Of a stretch of 64,000 nucleotides of DNA, positions 12,164-24,300 are shown piece by piece. Position 1 is the stretch's first letter. Every line of letters begins with the position of its first letter. The notes below the pieces were generated by a model that made no database searches, was not told where the DNA came from, and saw only the letters and a program-made list of their open reading frames with translations. A program made the translations under genes and the position numbers. The DNA is taken from contig CM022948.1 of the NCBI GenBank assembly GCA_012931725.1, positions 93,392,215 through 93,456,214 on the forward strand. Direction: 5' to 3'. This DNA comes from Litsea cubeba. Lineage: Eukaryota > Streptophyta > Magnoliopsida > Laurales > Lauraceae.

Positions 12164-15100
12164 TTATGACATAATAGGTTTGGAACTTACTGCGTGGAGA
12201 TCAGGAACAAGGAGTCCTTTGATTTGCATCTGCTTGTACATCCACCGCCAGTTCTCCGGTCTCACCTCACCTCCAAGAGACTGAACCACAGCACCCCCAC
12301 TGCAAGAACCCACCTTGCAGCAATCTTCGAGGGAGAGCCCCTTTACCAGCCCATACAAGAACCCGCTTGCAAAGAGGTCACCAGCTCCAGTGGCATCAGT
12401 TGCTTTTGCTTCAGCAATGGCTGGAACTCGGACAACCTAAAAGACCAGCATTATTCACTACTACTATATAAATATGATAGATAGCATCAACTATGCAATG
12501 GCCCTTCAAGGAAAAGAGGTCAGCCGAAGATGACAGATGGAAGTAGTAAAATAGATTTGAAGAAGTGCAATCTATCCAAGGATTTGGCCTCAGTAGACTG
12601 AAATGGAGAAATGGAATTCATGTAGCTGTCCCCAAAATAGATGGGACAATGCTTTAATGATGATGATAGCATCAACTATTACACATGAATTATAGGGTCT
12701 AACAGGCTACAGTCTGGAAGGGACAATGCCCCATAAATCTTCATCCTATCATTGTCCATTTATCTGGAGATCATTTTTCATAAGAATGATCATGACCATC
12801 AATGCAATATTATGTCACAACCATTCTTCTACATTGATTTAGTATTATGTCATAACCATTAATCTGGGGACGATAGATAGGAAGACTATCTCTGTTCAAT
12901 CTAAGAAGCCCGTGGGGATTCTTCACAGAAGATATTCACAATGAAATTTGCATAACCAGACTATGGACCCCAGATGTGAAGAATGGATTCATCAGGGTTA
13001 ATGATGCCAACAAGTCAAGCCAGCCTGTTGGGTCTTTGGGCTTGACACACCAATGGTCAGGTTCCAGCTGGATTGTATATATTCAGACTCAATTATAAAC
13101 TGGGTGGTTTGGTCAAGAATATTGGTTTTTTGTTTGGATTGAATCAGGTCAGGCCAAATTCAGGCAAATTTATTGGCAACAGGAGGAAAAGTGTTAACAG
13201 ATAATAGGACTCAGAAAGCTGATCCCATATAGATGACATACCGCTCCCATCTCTCTCAGTTCGGCTTATGGATGGACAATTTCTATGGGAGTTATATAAC
13301 AGCCAGGGATGTTGCCTCCTAAAATTCCGGATCAGTTTGAGCTTAGGCCTGTTGAGATCTCTAATCAGAATCAACTATTCCTCTTAACTCTTTTTTTTAA
13401 TAATTATTATTCCTCTTTTACTTTTCGCTGAAAAAGGAAAAGGTACTGTTCCTTCTTAATTAGCAAGGATGGTTTTCCTGAATATCATACAGTTGAAGAA
13501 CTAAAGTGAAATTGGTTATAAACTTGACCAACTGTTCAGAAAAGTACAAGTAGAATCAATTTGGACATTAAGTTTAAGGAGAACTAAAAAGGTAAACCTA
13601 ATTCAAGTATTTTAAAAACTCAGTTGAGACTCCAGTACTATAAGAACCACATCACATTGTACGCCTTTAAACTCAAAAAATCTGACTGAACACTGCATTT
13701 AAATAAGGCTCAGGTGAGCCGAATTGGTACTGAAGCTTTATTACAAATATGTTAATAACTATCCATAGACAGATATTTGAGTGAAAAGCATGGAATACAC
13801 ATCATGAATCTATACCGCCAATGTAGATTAATAAACTAAATAGCACTAACCTGCTCCCCGTGCTTTGCAACACATCCTTTTGGTCCAAGTGTCACCACAG
13901 CCCATTGGCAATGTCTGCCTAAGAACCTCAAAGCAGCTTCAGGATCAGCATTTGGTTCACCCTGACCCCTAAAGCAACAAGCATAACGATTATTAATTAC
14001 ACGATGATAAGAAATCAGTTCTGGTTTGTTGCTTCTGTATATTACTTCATTTGCTTTTGTAACAGAGAGTCAAAGACTGAAAATGCTAAAACCATCCCTA
14101 ACAACACCCACAATATGTTAGGGTCGAACACACGCGTGATCTACGAGAAACAATGAATCACACACAGAGAACACGAGACTTACGTGGTTTGGCAAACTTG
14201 CCTATGTCCATAGGAGATTCAAGCAGGTTCACTATTCTTGGAGATCACCACAAGAAGAACAGCCCTCTTCTTGTGTTACAAGAGTACGAGACTCTCCCCC
14301 ACTCTTTCTCAATCTCTCAGACAATCTCAGAGTACAATGTTCTCACCACCCAGAATAAATACATGAGCCCTAAAAACCCAAGACACCCACAATGACCGGA
14401 TCTTCCCTTATATCAAAGGGTCCAGATTAAACCGACAAAACTACAGATAACCCCTATAATTAAACTAATGTCTAGATCAGGCTTCACCAACCCATCACAA
14501 TACCTAACAAGAATAGTACTTAAAAAGGGGTTGGAGACAAGGAGAAAGAGGGAAACGGGAACGAGATAATGATTTGTATCTTTCAACGTTCAAGCATTTT
14601 AGAAATACAACAAAAGAACTTCATTGACACAGAATTACAAGAAAAAGATCAAACTAAGGGCCTGTTTGTTTGCATGGAATTGAAATCCTAGAAATTCTAA
14701 GAAATCTATTCTCAAAAAATGGTAAAACTGGAGAAACAAAGGTGAAGATCCACAAATAGCCATCAAATAGTCTCCCCTTAATATGGAAAATGAATTTAAG
14801 GGGAGAGGGTAAATGAATACCCTAGCCATCACCTTAATAATTAAGACCTAGGAAAGTCAGGGTCCCACCCACATTTCCAACTTTTATCCTTCACTCCTCT
14901 CCTCTTTAGTAATCCTTTGCTGGAACACATTTTACCATGAATGCCTAGAAATTCAATTCTATGCAAACAAACGGGTCCTGAAGGGCGTGGTCCATTGAGC
15001 TTATAGACTCATTATAAGGAAGATATATCCATGGTGATTCAATGTCTCTTGTCACACTCCCTCAGAAAGGGAATCCACTTCTCTGTTAAGCTTTTGCAAC

Positions 15101-18100
15101 CAAAGCGTGCCTCTCCCAACAGCACAATACCCTTAAATCGTTTACAGCAAAAGATACACTCATTAACTCTCTAAGACACTTCTGTTTTCCCTCCAGCCCA
15201 TGCCTCACGTCATATATTGTTCACAAACATGCACGAGGCATGCAAGCACATACAAACACACAAACATTTATATCGCTTAGTGCAAAGATATACTCCAGGA
15301 TACTTTTCTTCTACCTTCAGCTGTACCTAGTGTCAGGACTTGTTCATATACCCAAGAGAAATAAAAAATCATAAATAGAAATCATGGGATTCAACAAGGA
15401 TTATTTCATGTTTCATCCCCACCCAGCACGCACGCACGCACCAAAAAAGAGGAGCGGTGCGGGGGGGGTGGTTTATACACATGTTCGAATCGTTGATCTC
15501 AAAGTTTCCCCCCCTAAGAAGAGCAATGTTACAAGCAATGGAAAGAACAAAAATAAGTAACATTTGGTATATTCTGATTAGCCAAAAAATACACCAAGTT
15601 TCTGATATTTAGAGGTAAGTGAACCACAAATCAGGCATGCTTATCAAACCAGTACTTAGGATTCATCTATAATTTTATCCGAATCCTACAGGAAGTTATA
15701 CATGTAGTATCATAAGATTTCATGATTCACACTGGTATTAGGATCAAAAGTAGAGAAATTGTACACAAATCACTAGATTCACCTAAGAAATTGAAGAGAA
15801 AATTATTTCAAATTATTAAAGGTCATTAAGTAATATATTTTAAAATGTGAAGATGAAAGGAATGCACATTCCTTAAATGCCAACCAATTTTACAAATTGA
15901 CCAAATTAGTCTCATCTTCTTCTTCTTTTTGAAAATAGCAATGTCCTTTTAAGTAAATTAGAACTGCATAAACCAAAGCAAGAGAAAGATCTTGTCACCT
16001 TAGCAACTCTCTTGCTTCATCCTCATTTGCAAAACAAAGGTCGATATTCCCACTCTCCAATAAACCTAGAAGGGGTAACGTAAAGTCTCGAACCATCTGC
16101 AAATAGTTGTTAATGGACGCATAAATAAGATAGTTTTAGCTCACATTTATATAGTGTACTGGTTTTCAACCACCAAGATGCATGTGCAAAAGAAAGAGAA
16201 AAAAGGAGAACGATTTGATGTTTCACCTCAAAACTGGCCAAATCTATGGACACAAGGACTCCCTCTTTTTTGGCAATCCCAACTGCCGCATGGATCAGAT
16301 CTAAATTGTTGAATGCGTATCTCACTGCCAACCACTGTAGATACAAAGATGCATCAAGTGTAGCCAACATAAATCAAAGGATGGCACAGTAGTTAGCTAT
16401 TATCCTAACGATTAACAAATATGACATGGTTAATAAAGGATACTAGACATGACAAACTAAAGAAAATATATGACACGTTTAATAGAGGAGATTAGGCATC
16501 ACAGATTCAAGAAAATAATACCTTTGAACCTCTAAAATCTTCATTACTTAATTCATCAGGCTGAAAGTGGTTGCAGAAGCGTGAGTGCAGGGGTTAAAAT
16601 AAATGACCTAGTTAGCAATAATTGTCGAGACAAAAAGAAAAAAGGGACCAGAGCCGTATACCTGAAGCCTAACAGCATTCGATAGACATGGTCGCATAGT
16701 GCGATTGCCATCAGCATCAACCAAACATGCACACTGTAACAGTCAATTAGAAGAAGGCGCAAAATTCTTCTAAAACAGGCAAACAGCTATCTAGGATTTA
16801 CAATCGGGTCTGATGGGCCAGTCTATACAAGTGGGAATGGGCCATGGCACACAGATTTATGACCCAGATAATTGCTTTGATAGGCCCCATAGATTCTGAG
16901 GTAATCTTTCAGATAGGTAAATCAAAGCCATCCAATCTTAAGCCTATAAGTAGATGATAAAGGAAAACGAAAAACAGAATTTGTCCGGAAAAAGACAAAG
17001 CCTTTGCATGGCTAGGATGTCAATCCGGAAGATTGTTGGAGCATCCCCACCCACAATAGAGGTCATCAAGCAAACAGTCTTGATTATTAAACCCACAAGA
17101 CCCACTTATACAGAATAGGTGCATTAAGGATAATCTTAAACTGCATCCTAATGCATCAAGACCCATAAAACCACTCTAGCAGAAGAGAACTACAATTCTG
17201 TATGTAAACCTGTGCTGTATGCCCCCTTTTCATTCGCAATCTCGAAAGATCCACCCCATTAAAGCCCATATTCCTGACAAATAACTGCCCTTGTTCATCA
17301 TCCCCATATGCGCCAATTAGTCCACATGAGATGCCAAAACCCGCAGACAGTCCTCGTATAGTGTTGGCAACACTACCTCCAGCCATTGTTCTTATAGGAG
17401 AAGTATCATCAGATAATGGAAGAATGTGAGTATTGACTTCACTCAATATATACTCCAGGTCTTGAATTGCAACCTATGTTGTAGCAACAAACACTTCAGT
17501 AAGTTTTTTCTTATAACAGAGGGTGAGATTATGACAGAAAGACTGGAGCATATTAATCGAGAGATACGTAAAAAGGAAAGTAACCACAGAAATCCACCCT
17601 CTAGAAAATAAATTTAGATCCACATTTATAAACACAAAATGTAACTCAGTAGGAATGGTACATAGCAGCCAAATAGTGGAGATTTTGAAAATAAAAATAA
17701 GAATGAAAGGTCATCCTAAGTTCCCAACTGTAAGAGCTACTATAGACTTGGAAATTGGGACTCTCATCCTCATAATGGAAACTACAAAATGCCAGCATAA
17801 AAAAAAAAAGAAAAAAGAAAAAGAAATAAACCTACTAAATAAAAGAACAAGTAATAAAAATATATCAACACTAATTCAATATTAAATTGTTAAGCCTCAC
17901 ACCATCTACTGGGATCAATTTTATGCACTCTGTTTTCCCAATCAACTCTATTTAAAGCCATGCTCTCTGATTACTCCACAATCCATATCTTCTGTATTGT
18001 AATCACTTCATTCAAGGTCTTATTTAATATCAAATGACTAAATAAAAACAATAATAAAGAAAACTAACGGTTCAGACTCAACAAATACCCAGAGAATGAA

Positions 18101-20563
18101 TGGCCATCTTCAAGCCCTGACAGAAACTGCAAATGGTGGACACAACTTTCAAAAAAAAAAAAAAAACCACACACACAAAAATAGTGCATAAACATAGAAA
18201 AATAACTGAGACAAGTAAGAGATGAGACCCACAAAATACTCGGCAGAGGAGAAAAACATATCCACATGAAAACAATTTACCACCTAAACTGAGAAACATG
18301 ATAATTAAAAAAAAAAAGGTTAGTTAAAGTGAAAAGGTTCTTATGGCTGATAACCTGTTGCAATGAAATGTGCGTTGCACCAAGAACGAGATCTCATCAT
18401 CATATTCACATAAACAGAATCTTATGAAGGATTAGCAATCATAAAAAACAAACAAGACCCCAAATAAGAAGGGGGTGAAAGTAATCAACCCAAATCCTTT
18501 TCAGTACCGGTAACACAATAAAAAAAAAAGATTGTAAGGATAGCAAAGCAGGAAAAGTGAGTTAAGACCCATAAATAATTTGGCAAGATTCAGCTATATT
18601 TTATACGGAGTTTCCATCTGCACAACTCCACCAATAATCAGTCGAGTCATTGATTTGAGTTGACTCAGTGACCCTCCAAACCGAGTTGAATCAGCACCCC
18701 AGCTTATGAGTTATGACACATAATCCGACCAAAGATAATAACAAATTAAAAAAAGAAAGAAAGAAAGAACAGATAATGCAACATCATCCATCAAAAGGGG
18801 AGTTTTATTAGCACCACACTTTTGTCTCTCCACACCACAAAGAATAAAAAAAAAATCTATTTCCTAAACTACCCCTCTCCCCTCCTCCCTTTTCCTCTCT
18901 CCCTCCACCCTCTTCCTCTCCCCCACCCCCACCCCCACCCCCACCCTCCCATTCTCCGGCGGGGAGGGGTCCCCGGCCAGCAGCCAGCGGCCTCCCTCCC
19001 CCCTCTCCCTCTTTCTTCCTCCCTCCCCCCTCTATTTTCTCCCCCTCTTCCTTCCTCTCCTCTATTTTCTCTCCCTTCCTCTTCTTCTTTCTCCTCCCCC
19101 TCCCCCTCCCCCTCCCAGCTGCCGCATTCGTGATTGGGACTCTTTTAATCGGTCTCGTAGTTCTACCATAACCTGGTCCCTTTCTTTAAGTGCCCTGTCT
19201 ACAGCATCCACTTGAGTTGTGCCAAGTACATAGGATAGAAGGGTTGGAGGTGGCCGACCATAGACTTTCAAATGGTGTTTTCTGGTGGATGAATGCAGGC
19301 TGGTGTTGTAATAGAACTCAGCCCATGATATCCACCCAACCCACTCCTTGGGTTTAGCACTAGTGAAGTACTGTAGATACATTTCCACCTTCCGATTAGT
19401 CACTTTAGTTTGACTGCCGGAGACTAGGAGGGTGGGGTGGGGGAGAGGGGGAAAGGGAGGTCGGGGGAGGGGTAGTTTAGGAATGAATTTTTATTTTATT
19501 TTTCTTTACAGTGTGGAGAGACGGAAGTGCAGTGCCAATAGAACTCCCCCCATCAAAAACACAAAAATCCAATAAAACAAACATATGAGATAGTATCCAA
19601 GACCATCCACGTAAAGTTAATTCCAACACCCAGCAATGAGCAACCAAAAGAGGCGTCAACTTTGCATAGAATCCTTGCCCTTCGTTCATGCATACGGGCC
19701 CACAATTTGGTGATCGAGACCATTGATTTATTGAAAAAATATGGTAAAGGGCCTGAATCTCAAGGGCAGCTCAGTTGGCCTAATACCACGGCTTGCACCC
19801 GAAGATTATAGATTTAAAACAGTACCAGACTATAAGAAAGTTTATCTGTCTTTTCCCTCTAGCGAAGATGATTGAGAACCATCGATGGCTAAAAAGGAAA
19901 AAAAAACAAAGAAAAAAAAAAGGAAAATTGGTAAAAATGGGCCTCGGATGATCAAAGAGGCATCCAAAAGTGATGGTAGAAAAGGGAAATCTAGGAAAAG
20001 TTATGAATTTTTAGTGGCTGCACGAACTAGATCAACCATCAACGGTCAAGTTCACCCAAACATGGTCCCAATGCACAAACTAGGCCCTGGGCAGTCAATA
20101 AAAAGCAATTAAAGATGCAAGCAAAAGCAACACGGGGTAACAAAAATGCCAGTAGTGGGGCCCTCTACTCAGCAATATGGACCGTTGAACTGAATGCACA
20201 GTTGGATAAATCAGAGCCTATTTCCCTCTGTTAAATGTCATTATTGAAAACAAGGGGGCAAAAGGCAATGACAAAAACCAATAAGAGAAAGGGACAGAAA
20301 AGTGGAGCGTGGGGGAGTAAAAAAGAACGAAGGAGTGTTTTTTTATGTCTTGGGTTGAGTGGGGTGATTGATACCGGTTTGGAGCCGCCTCTGTCGCCAG
20401 GGATTTGGTAGAGCAAAGACCAATCTATCCTTGCAACGTGATCTACCAGGGCCGAGGGTTGGAGTCCTAAGATCAGGGGTCTCCTCTGCCCCTGCCCCTC
20501 CACCTCCACCTGCCCGGAGTCATTCTCGGGCTGGGGTAGGCCTTGTTGTGCTTCTGCTCCCAT
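12164..20563 (-). CDS. pfkB-family carbohydrate/nucleoside kinase, 8 exons, 386 aa
   Basis: Exons from the start: 20563-20375, 17473-17210, 16733-16662, 16560-16522, 16334-16227, 16096-15999, 13968-13851, 12436-12164. All junctions are GT-AG and phases agree. The protein resembles the Arabidopsis pfkB-like protein At1g19600, recognised from memory. The N-terminus reads GLQPSALVDHVARIDWSLL. The first pfkB signature, TMAGGSVAN, is at residues 92-100, and the ATP-site/catalytic motif DATGAGDLF is at 310-318 with Asp316 as expected base. The family transfers phosphate from ATP to a sugar, nucleoside or similar small molecule; the substrate of this subfamily is not known to me. No transit peptide is evident and residues 1-30 are low complexity, so the cytosol is likely. 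For exon 7 the upstream acceptor (exon start 13,968, giving R-G-Q-G-E-P) keeps the frame; the AG seven bases further in does not. Start chosen at 20,563: the frame is open further upstream but passes through a CT-rich, leader-like stretch. Confidence 0.95.
14116..14509. mobile_element. LTR-like unit (solo LTR candidate) in intron 6 of kinase gene
   Basis: A 394 bp block begins TGTTAGG and ends CCTAACA, the TG...CA ends with short inverted repeats typical of LTRs. It contains the phrase CTTACGTGGTTTGGCAA followed by TTGCCTATGTCCA, which I associate with plant Copia/TRIM-type LTRs. The 5 bp flanks (CAATA and AGAAT) do not match, so a target duplication is not confirmed and boundaries or identity could be off. 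There is no internal domain or second LTR nearby. Confidence 0.55.
14658..14978. mobile_element. MITE, PIF/Harbinger-like, intron 6 of kinase gene
   Basis: A 321 bp element with terminal inverted repeats. The left end is GGGCCTGTTTGTTTGCATGG and the reverse complement of the right end is GGACCCGTTTGTTTGCATAG, continuing with similar GAATTGAA. Termini of the GGGCCTGTTTG type are typical of Tourist/PIF-Harbinger MITEs. The flanking trinucleotides are TAA and TGA, one mismatch from the expected 3 bp TWA duplication. No transposase is encoded. Confidence 0.75.
18797..19549. mobile_element. Pack-MULE-like element with captured Gypsy integrase piece
   Basis: A 753 bp element in intron 1 of the kinase gene. 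Its long, imperfect inverted arms run roughly 18,797-18,880 and 19,470-19,549; both start GGGGAGTT, contain GTCTCTCCACAC and reach CCTAAACTACCCCTC. It is flanked by an exact 9 bp duplication, CCATCAAAA (18,788-18,796 and 19,550-19,558), the length typical of Mutator-like elements. The interior is very CT-rich on plus (CCCCCA repeats near 18,921) and carries, at about 19,118-19,414 on minus, a Ty3/Gypsy integrase C-terminal fragment. There is no MULE transposase, so it is non-autonomous. Confidence 0.85.
19118..19414 (-). pseudogene. Ty3/Gypsy integrase C-terminal fragment (captured)
   Basis: The minus-strand translation includes YFTSAKPKEWVGWISWAEF, then YNTSLHSSTRKH, then YGRPPPTLL and a charged stretch VDRALKERDQVMVELRDRL. 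This order matches the region of Gypsy polyproteins from the end of the integrase core to the linker before the chromodomain. It has no start codon of its own, no catalytic D,D-35-E region and no other pol domain. It lies between the arms of the MULE-like element and was most likely captured or inserted there. Not functional alone. Confidence 0.85.
19758..19827 (+). mobile_element. Decayed SINE head, same family as the 8.7 kb copy
   Basis: The phrase GGGCAGCTCAGTTGGCCTAA followed by ACCACGGCTTGCACCCG matches the first ~70 bp of the SINE at 8705-8882 read from its own 5' end. The B-box region (TAGATTTAAAAC) has drifted and no poly-A tail or target duplication was found. Old, truncated, inactive copy in intron 1 of the kinase gene. 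Confidence 0.65.
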
Positions 20564-20700
20564 CCCCTTCTCTCTCTCTCTCTGTATGAGATAGAGATAG
20601 AGATAGAGATTTCTCTCTCTACTTGCCTTCTGGGGTTTAGGAGCCTCCCCTACTTCCTCCGTCTCTCCTTCCCTCTCCAAAAATCCTATGGAGACTACTC

Positions 20701-20709
20701 TTTTATATA
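20701..20709 (-). promoter_or_regulatory. TATA box of pfkB-type kinase gene
   Basis: TATATAAAA on the minus strand, 138 nt upstream of the start codon at 20,563. Transcription would start about 30 nt downstream, near 20,670. The resulting leader (about 20,564-20,670) is rich in CT/GA and ATAGAG repeats, common in plant 5'UTRs. Confidence 0.65.
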
Positions 20710-20914
20710 AAGCGAGAATGAGATAGAATCCGCTCGTGACCCGGAACCCACGCACCGTCGGAAGCATTGTGACGATATTGCCCCCTCTCTTGATGAAGTA
20801 TAATAATAACTTAAATCATAATCACATTTTCTATTGCAAAGTTAACTCATAAACAGGGCCCACCTTATGATTTATCGCACGAGATTATATACCAGCTTAG
20901 GCTATCTCATCGTC

Positions 20915-21310
20915 TAGGGCTGCACATGGCCGGTTCAGATCAATTTAACACTAAAACTAACCACAAAACTGAACCTATTAATTTTTTAATTAACCAATCC
21001 TATCTAACCAATGGAGAGGGCGCAAACCGAATCGAACTTCAGTTCGGTTGGTTAAACTGTTTATTATTATTTTTTGTTAAAATAAAAATTGAGAATCTCA
21101 AAATAATGTCACCCTCATAAATTTTAAATAGTCAAATACTCAAATTACATAATATACTGATCGGTTCAGTTTAGGAACTGAATTGGAGCGTTCAAACTGA
21201 TAGGCAGTTTCTACCATTTTCAAACCGTAGATCGAACCGAACTACTATAAAACCGATCTGAACAGTCCGATTCGGCTTAGCGGTGATACCAAAATTTTTA
21301 TACAGCCCTA
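20915..21310. mobile_element. hAT-like MITE upstream of kinase promoter (decayed)
   Basis: The left end is TAGGGCTGCACATGG and the right end is ATACAGCCCTA, so the outer 8-10 bp are inverted copies. The inside is filled with short CGGTT/AACCG palindromic words, as in other plant hAT MITEs that start TAGGG. Flanks TCATCGTC and TTATTGTA match at only five of eight positions, so the target duplication has drifted or the ends are off by a few bases. It lies about 205 bp upstream of the kinase TATA box. Confidence 0.6.
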
Positions 21311-24300
21311 TTATTGTATATTTTATGAGTGTTCTATGCTCCTGTCAACCCATTTGAACCAATCATTAGCTAATATCATATGATCAATCATAAGGTGGGC
21401 CTTATATACGAGTAAACTTTGTAAAGTTTTGGAAAATTGCGGTATCACAATAATTTAGGTATTTTGGTCAGTTTATGCTGTAATGATAGTTCCCTGTAGT
21501 ACAGGGAAAATTTTGATGTTTCATTAGCTGATGGGCATTTTAGACTACGGTGAGAGGAAAAGCGTCCTAATTTTACACGGAGTCAAATATATTTCTCATG
21601 TGGAAAAGAATTAGAAATAGAAAGTACTTTTTCCTTAATAAATAGATTTTTATTTCTTGTCTGAGAGGTAAGAATGTATACTTTTCTATATTTTAAAAAT
21701 GAAAACTCGTCAAGTGTCATTTTATTGATTGCAATTGGGCCTCAGCAAGCTCGAATCTAAGCTCTAAGGTTCATGTCAGTCTCTAAAACTCTTATTCAAG
21801 AGATGTTCATCTAAACAATTTAATCCAACAATATCCCCCTGAAAATGATGCAAATCAGATGTGATTAGGACTTGTTGGAGTCATATTCAATGTAGAGGCA
21901 TGGGTATGATTCATCTGTTTATTCTCTTGAAGGTAATAACTAATAACAAGGTTGTATTAGGCGTTTGTTTATGCAGTAAAGGTGGAACTAAATAGGGATT
22001 AAAGGTTGCATTGGATGAAGGTTTTTCTTAGCATCCTTAATTATCAATAAAAAGATTAGTTTCATTGAATGTTACTAACATTCTCACAAAAAAAAAAAAA
22101 CAACAGAAGCAATGGTTACTAATCAATCCCCTTATATGATCAGTTGGCCAGTAGCACTTGAAGAGGCTTATTCCCAAAGATAGCTATTCCACATTTATAT
22201 GGTAGAAAAATAAGCCCCACCTATGACACTTTCCTTTATTCAACTCTCTTGGTAGAAACAACCAAAATCCCCTAGTATTGTGGAGGAAAACCTTTATTTA
22301 GTCAAACTCCTCTATATTGTATCGTAGAATCTCTCTCTATATATCACTTCTCCAAATGATGTGCATAATTGGGTTGATTCCAGGTAAGATACATAGTTTT
22401 TAATCCTACATAGAAATGTCTACCTAGCATGAGTTTTATCATTCACATTATAGTCTTCTTGCAGGTTATATAATAAGGTAGGATGGGATCGTTCCTCTTA
22501 CATCAAATCAGCTCACATAATGAGTTTTTCGGAACAACATGAGTCCTAGGATTGGAAGCTTGACTTAAACCTGAATGAAGAGAAACTTGAATTTGCTAAT
22601 ATATATTTATTTTTTGGAGGAGGAAATGATAAGTGAAGAATTCCACTAGATGGAGAGGCGAGGAGAAAAAATAGGGATGAAAAATCCCTTGGATGAAGAA
22701 TAATCATTTTTCTCTAATAGTGATTATTCGTTGTGTTGCAATATGAAAGCAGAAAGTTACCTAAGATAGAATTATTTTGGAACCCTCGTTAAGTAAAGAA
22801 ATCAATAGTAAAAGGTCAATAATTATAATAAAAAAATCCATTAAAATGGTGTTTTCTCCATCTCATTGAGGAATTAAAAAGCCTTTTCTCCTTCGTTTTG
22901 CAATTGCAATCATTTGAAAACAAGTGAAGAAAATTGCCCACAGTACAAGCATTCAAATCCTAACCATGAATAGTTTTCTAGGGTCCAAGATGTAGTTAAT
23001 GAAAGAATTACTTCAATTAAAATGTATTCAAACAAGAAGAGATATATTTCTCAGCAAAAAGATTTGCTCCTCACTTTTCTCCCTATTAGAAGGAACCCTC
23101 TAATCTAGGCCATCTCTAAGATCCCTCTTTTGGATGTATGGAACTATCAATCCATCCTGATTATTCTCAGTTGATATCATCATATTATAGGCACAGGTAC
23201 CCTCTTTCGTAGTCATCATCCTCCCTCCATGTGCAGGTGGTCTTCTCCCCTATTTATGTGGAGTCACTCCACCTTACTCCTGCGTCTATTGGGTGGGGTC
23301 TCTCACAAAAATTGAAGGCACATGTGCCAATGAAGACAGGAAACTAAGAGATAGCATTAGTCGAAGTAATCATATTAGTATCATACAACTGGGACGGTAT
23401 CATGTAACAGGGAAGAAAAGGAGACGTAGCAGTGATTAGTGACGGATCAGCCAAAAGATTCTTTGAGAGCAGTAGGCAAAGTGGATTGATTTCTGCAACC
23501 TTTTTGTTCCCACTAGCCGAAAGCCATCTCCGTTAGGCTTAAAATAATAGAAAATTTTACTTAAAAGAACCGTATCTATGACATTTATAGATATAACCAA
23601 CTTTTTTTTTTTTTTTTTACGAATATCCACCTCTATTAAACTAAAAAAATTGTCCATCGACCAAGTTGACTTGCATTCATAGACCAAATTCAATTGATTT
23701 TTTAATCAAATGTATTTTACTGAGAACTATGATTTTTTTTTTTTTTGGATCTAACCTAATTCAGTTGAAACCGAGAAGCAATTGGTTGTTTGTAATTGCT
23801 GAACAGACAGGCAGATTCAGATAAATCAGTTACTAAACTGCAATCACTACTTATTCTTGCCCAGCAGGCCTTTTTAGCTAATCACTCATACTAAAACTTG
23901 GAGGCGTCGGTAGTAGTGTGGTTTGCATAACAACACATATTTTTTAGCAAGAGATGTTCTTCATAGGATTCGTACTTATAGGCAATTGGCTCTAATACCA
24001 TATTAAGATTAGTAGAGGCAGCATAAATACTTCTCGATATGCCCAACTCAAAATATTTAATGGGTCGAAGTCTTAGATCTAAAACCTATGGTCCAAACCC
24101 TAAAAAAGTGGGATGGGCCCAGGTTGGGCCTGAGCCGAACCATCCATGATCACCCAAACCATTTCTCAACCCTAGGTGGGTTGGCAGTTAGGTAGGGGTG
24201 AATATGCCGATATAGGCATGTGTGCACCACCACTTGAAGGCTTGAAGCAGAGCATATCTCAACCCTAGCCTTTTTGTGGCCATACCCCACGAGGCACCAA

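Noticed and set aside
20368..20589. Plus-strand Pro-rich frame over the kinase first exon
   Set aside because: Opposite-strand shadow of conserved kinase exon 1 with its CT-rich leader.
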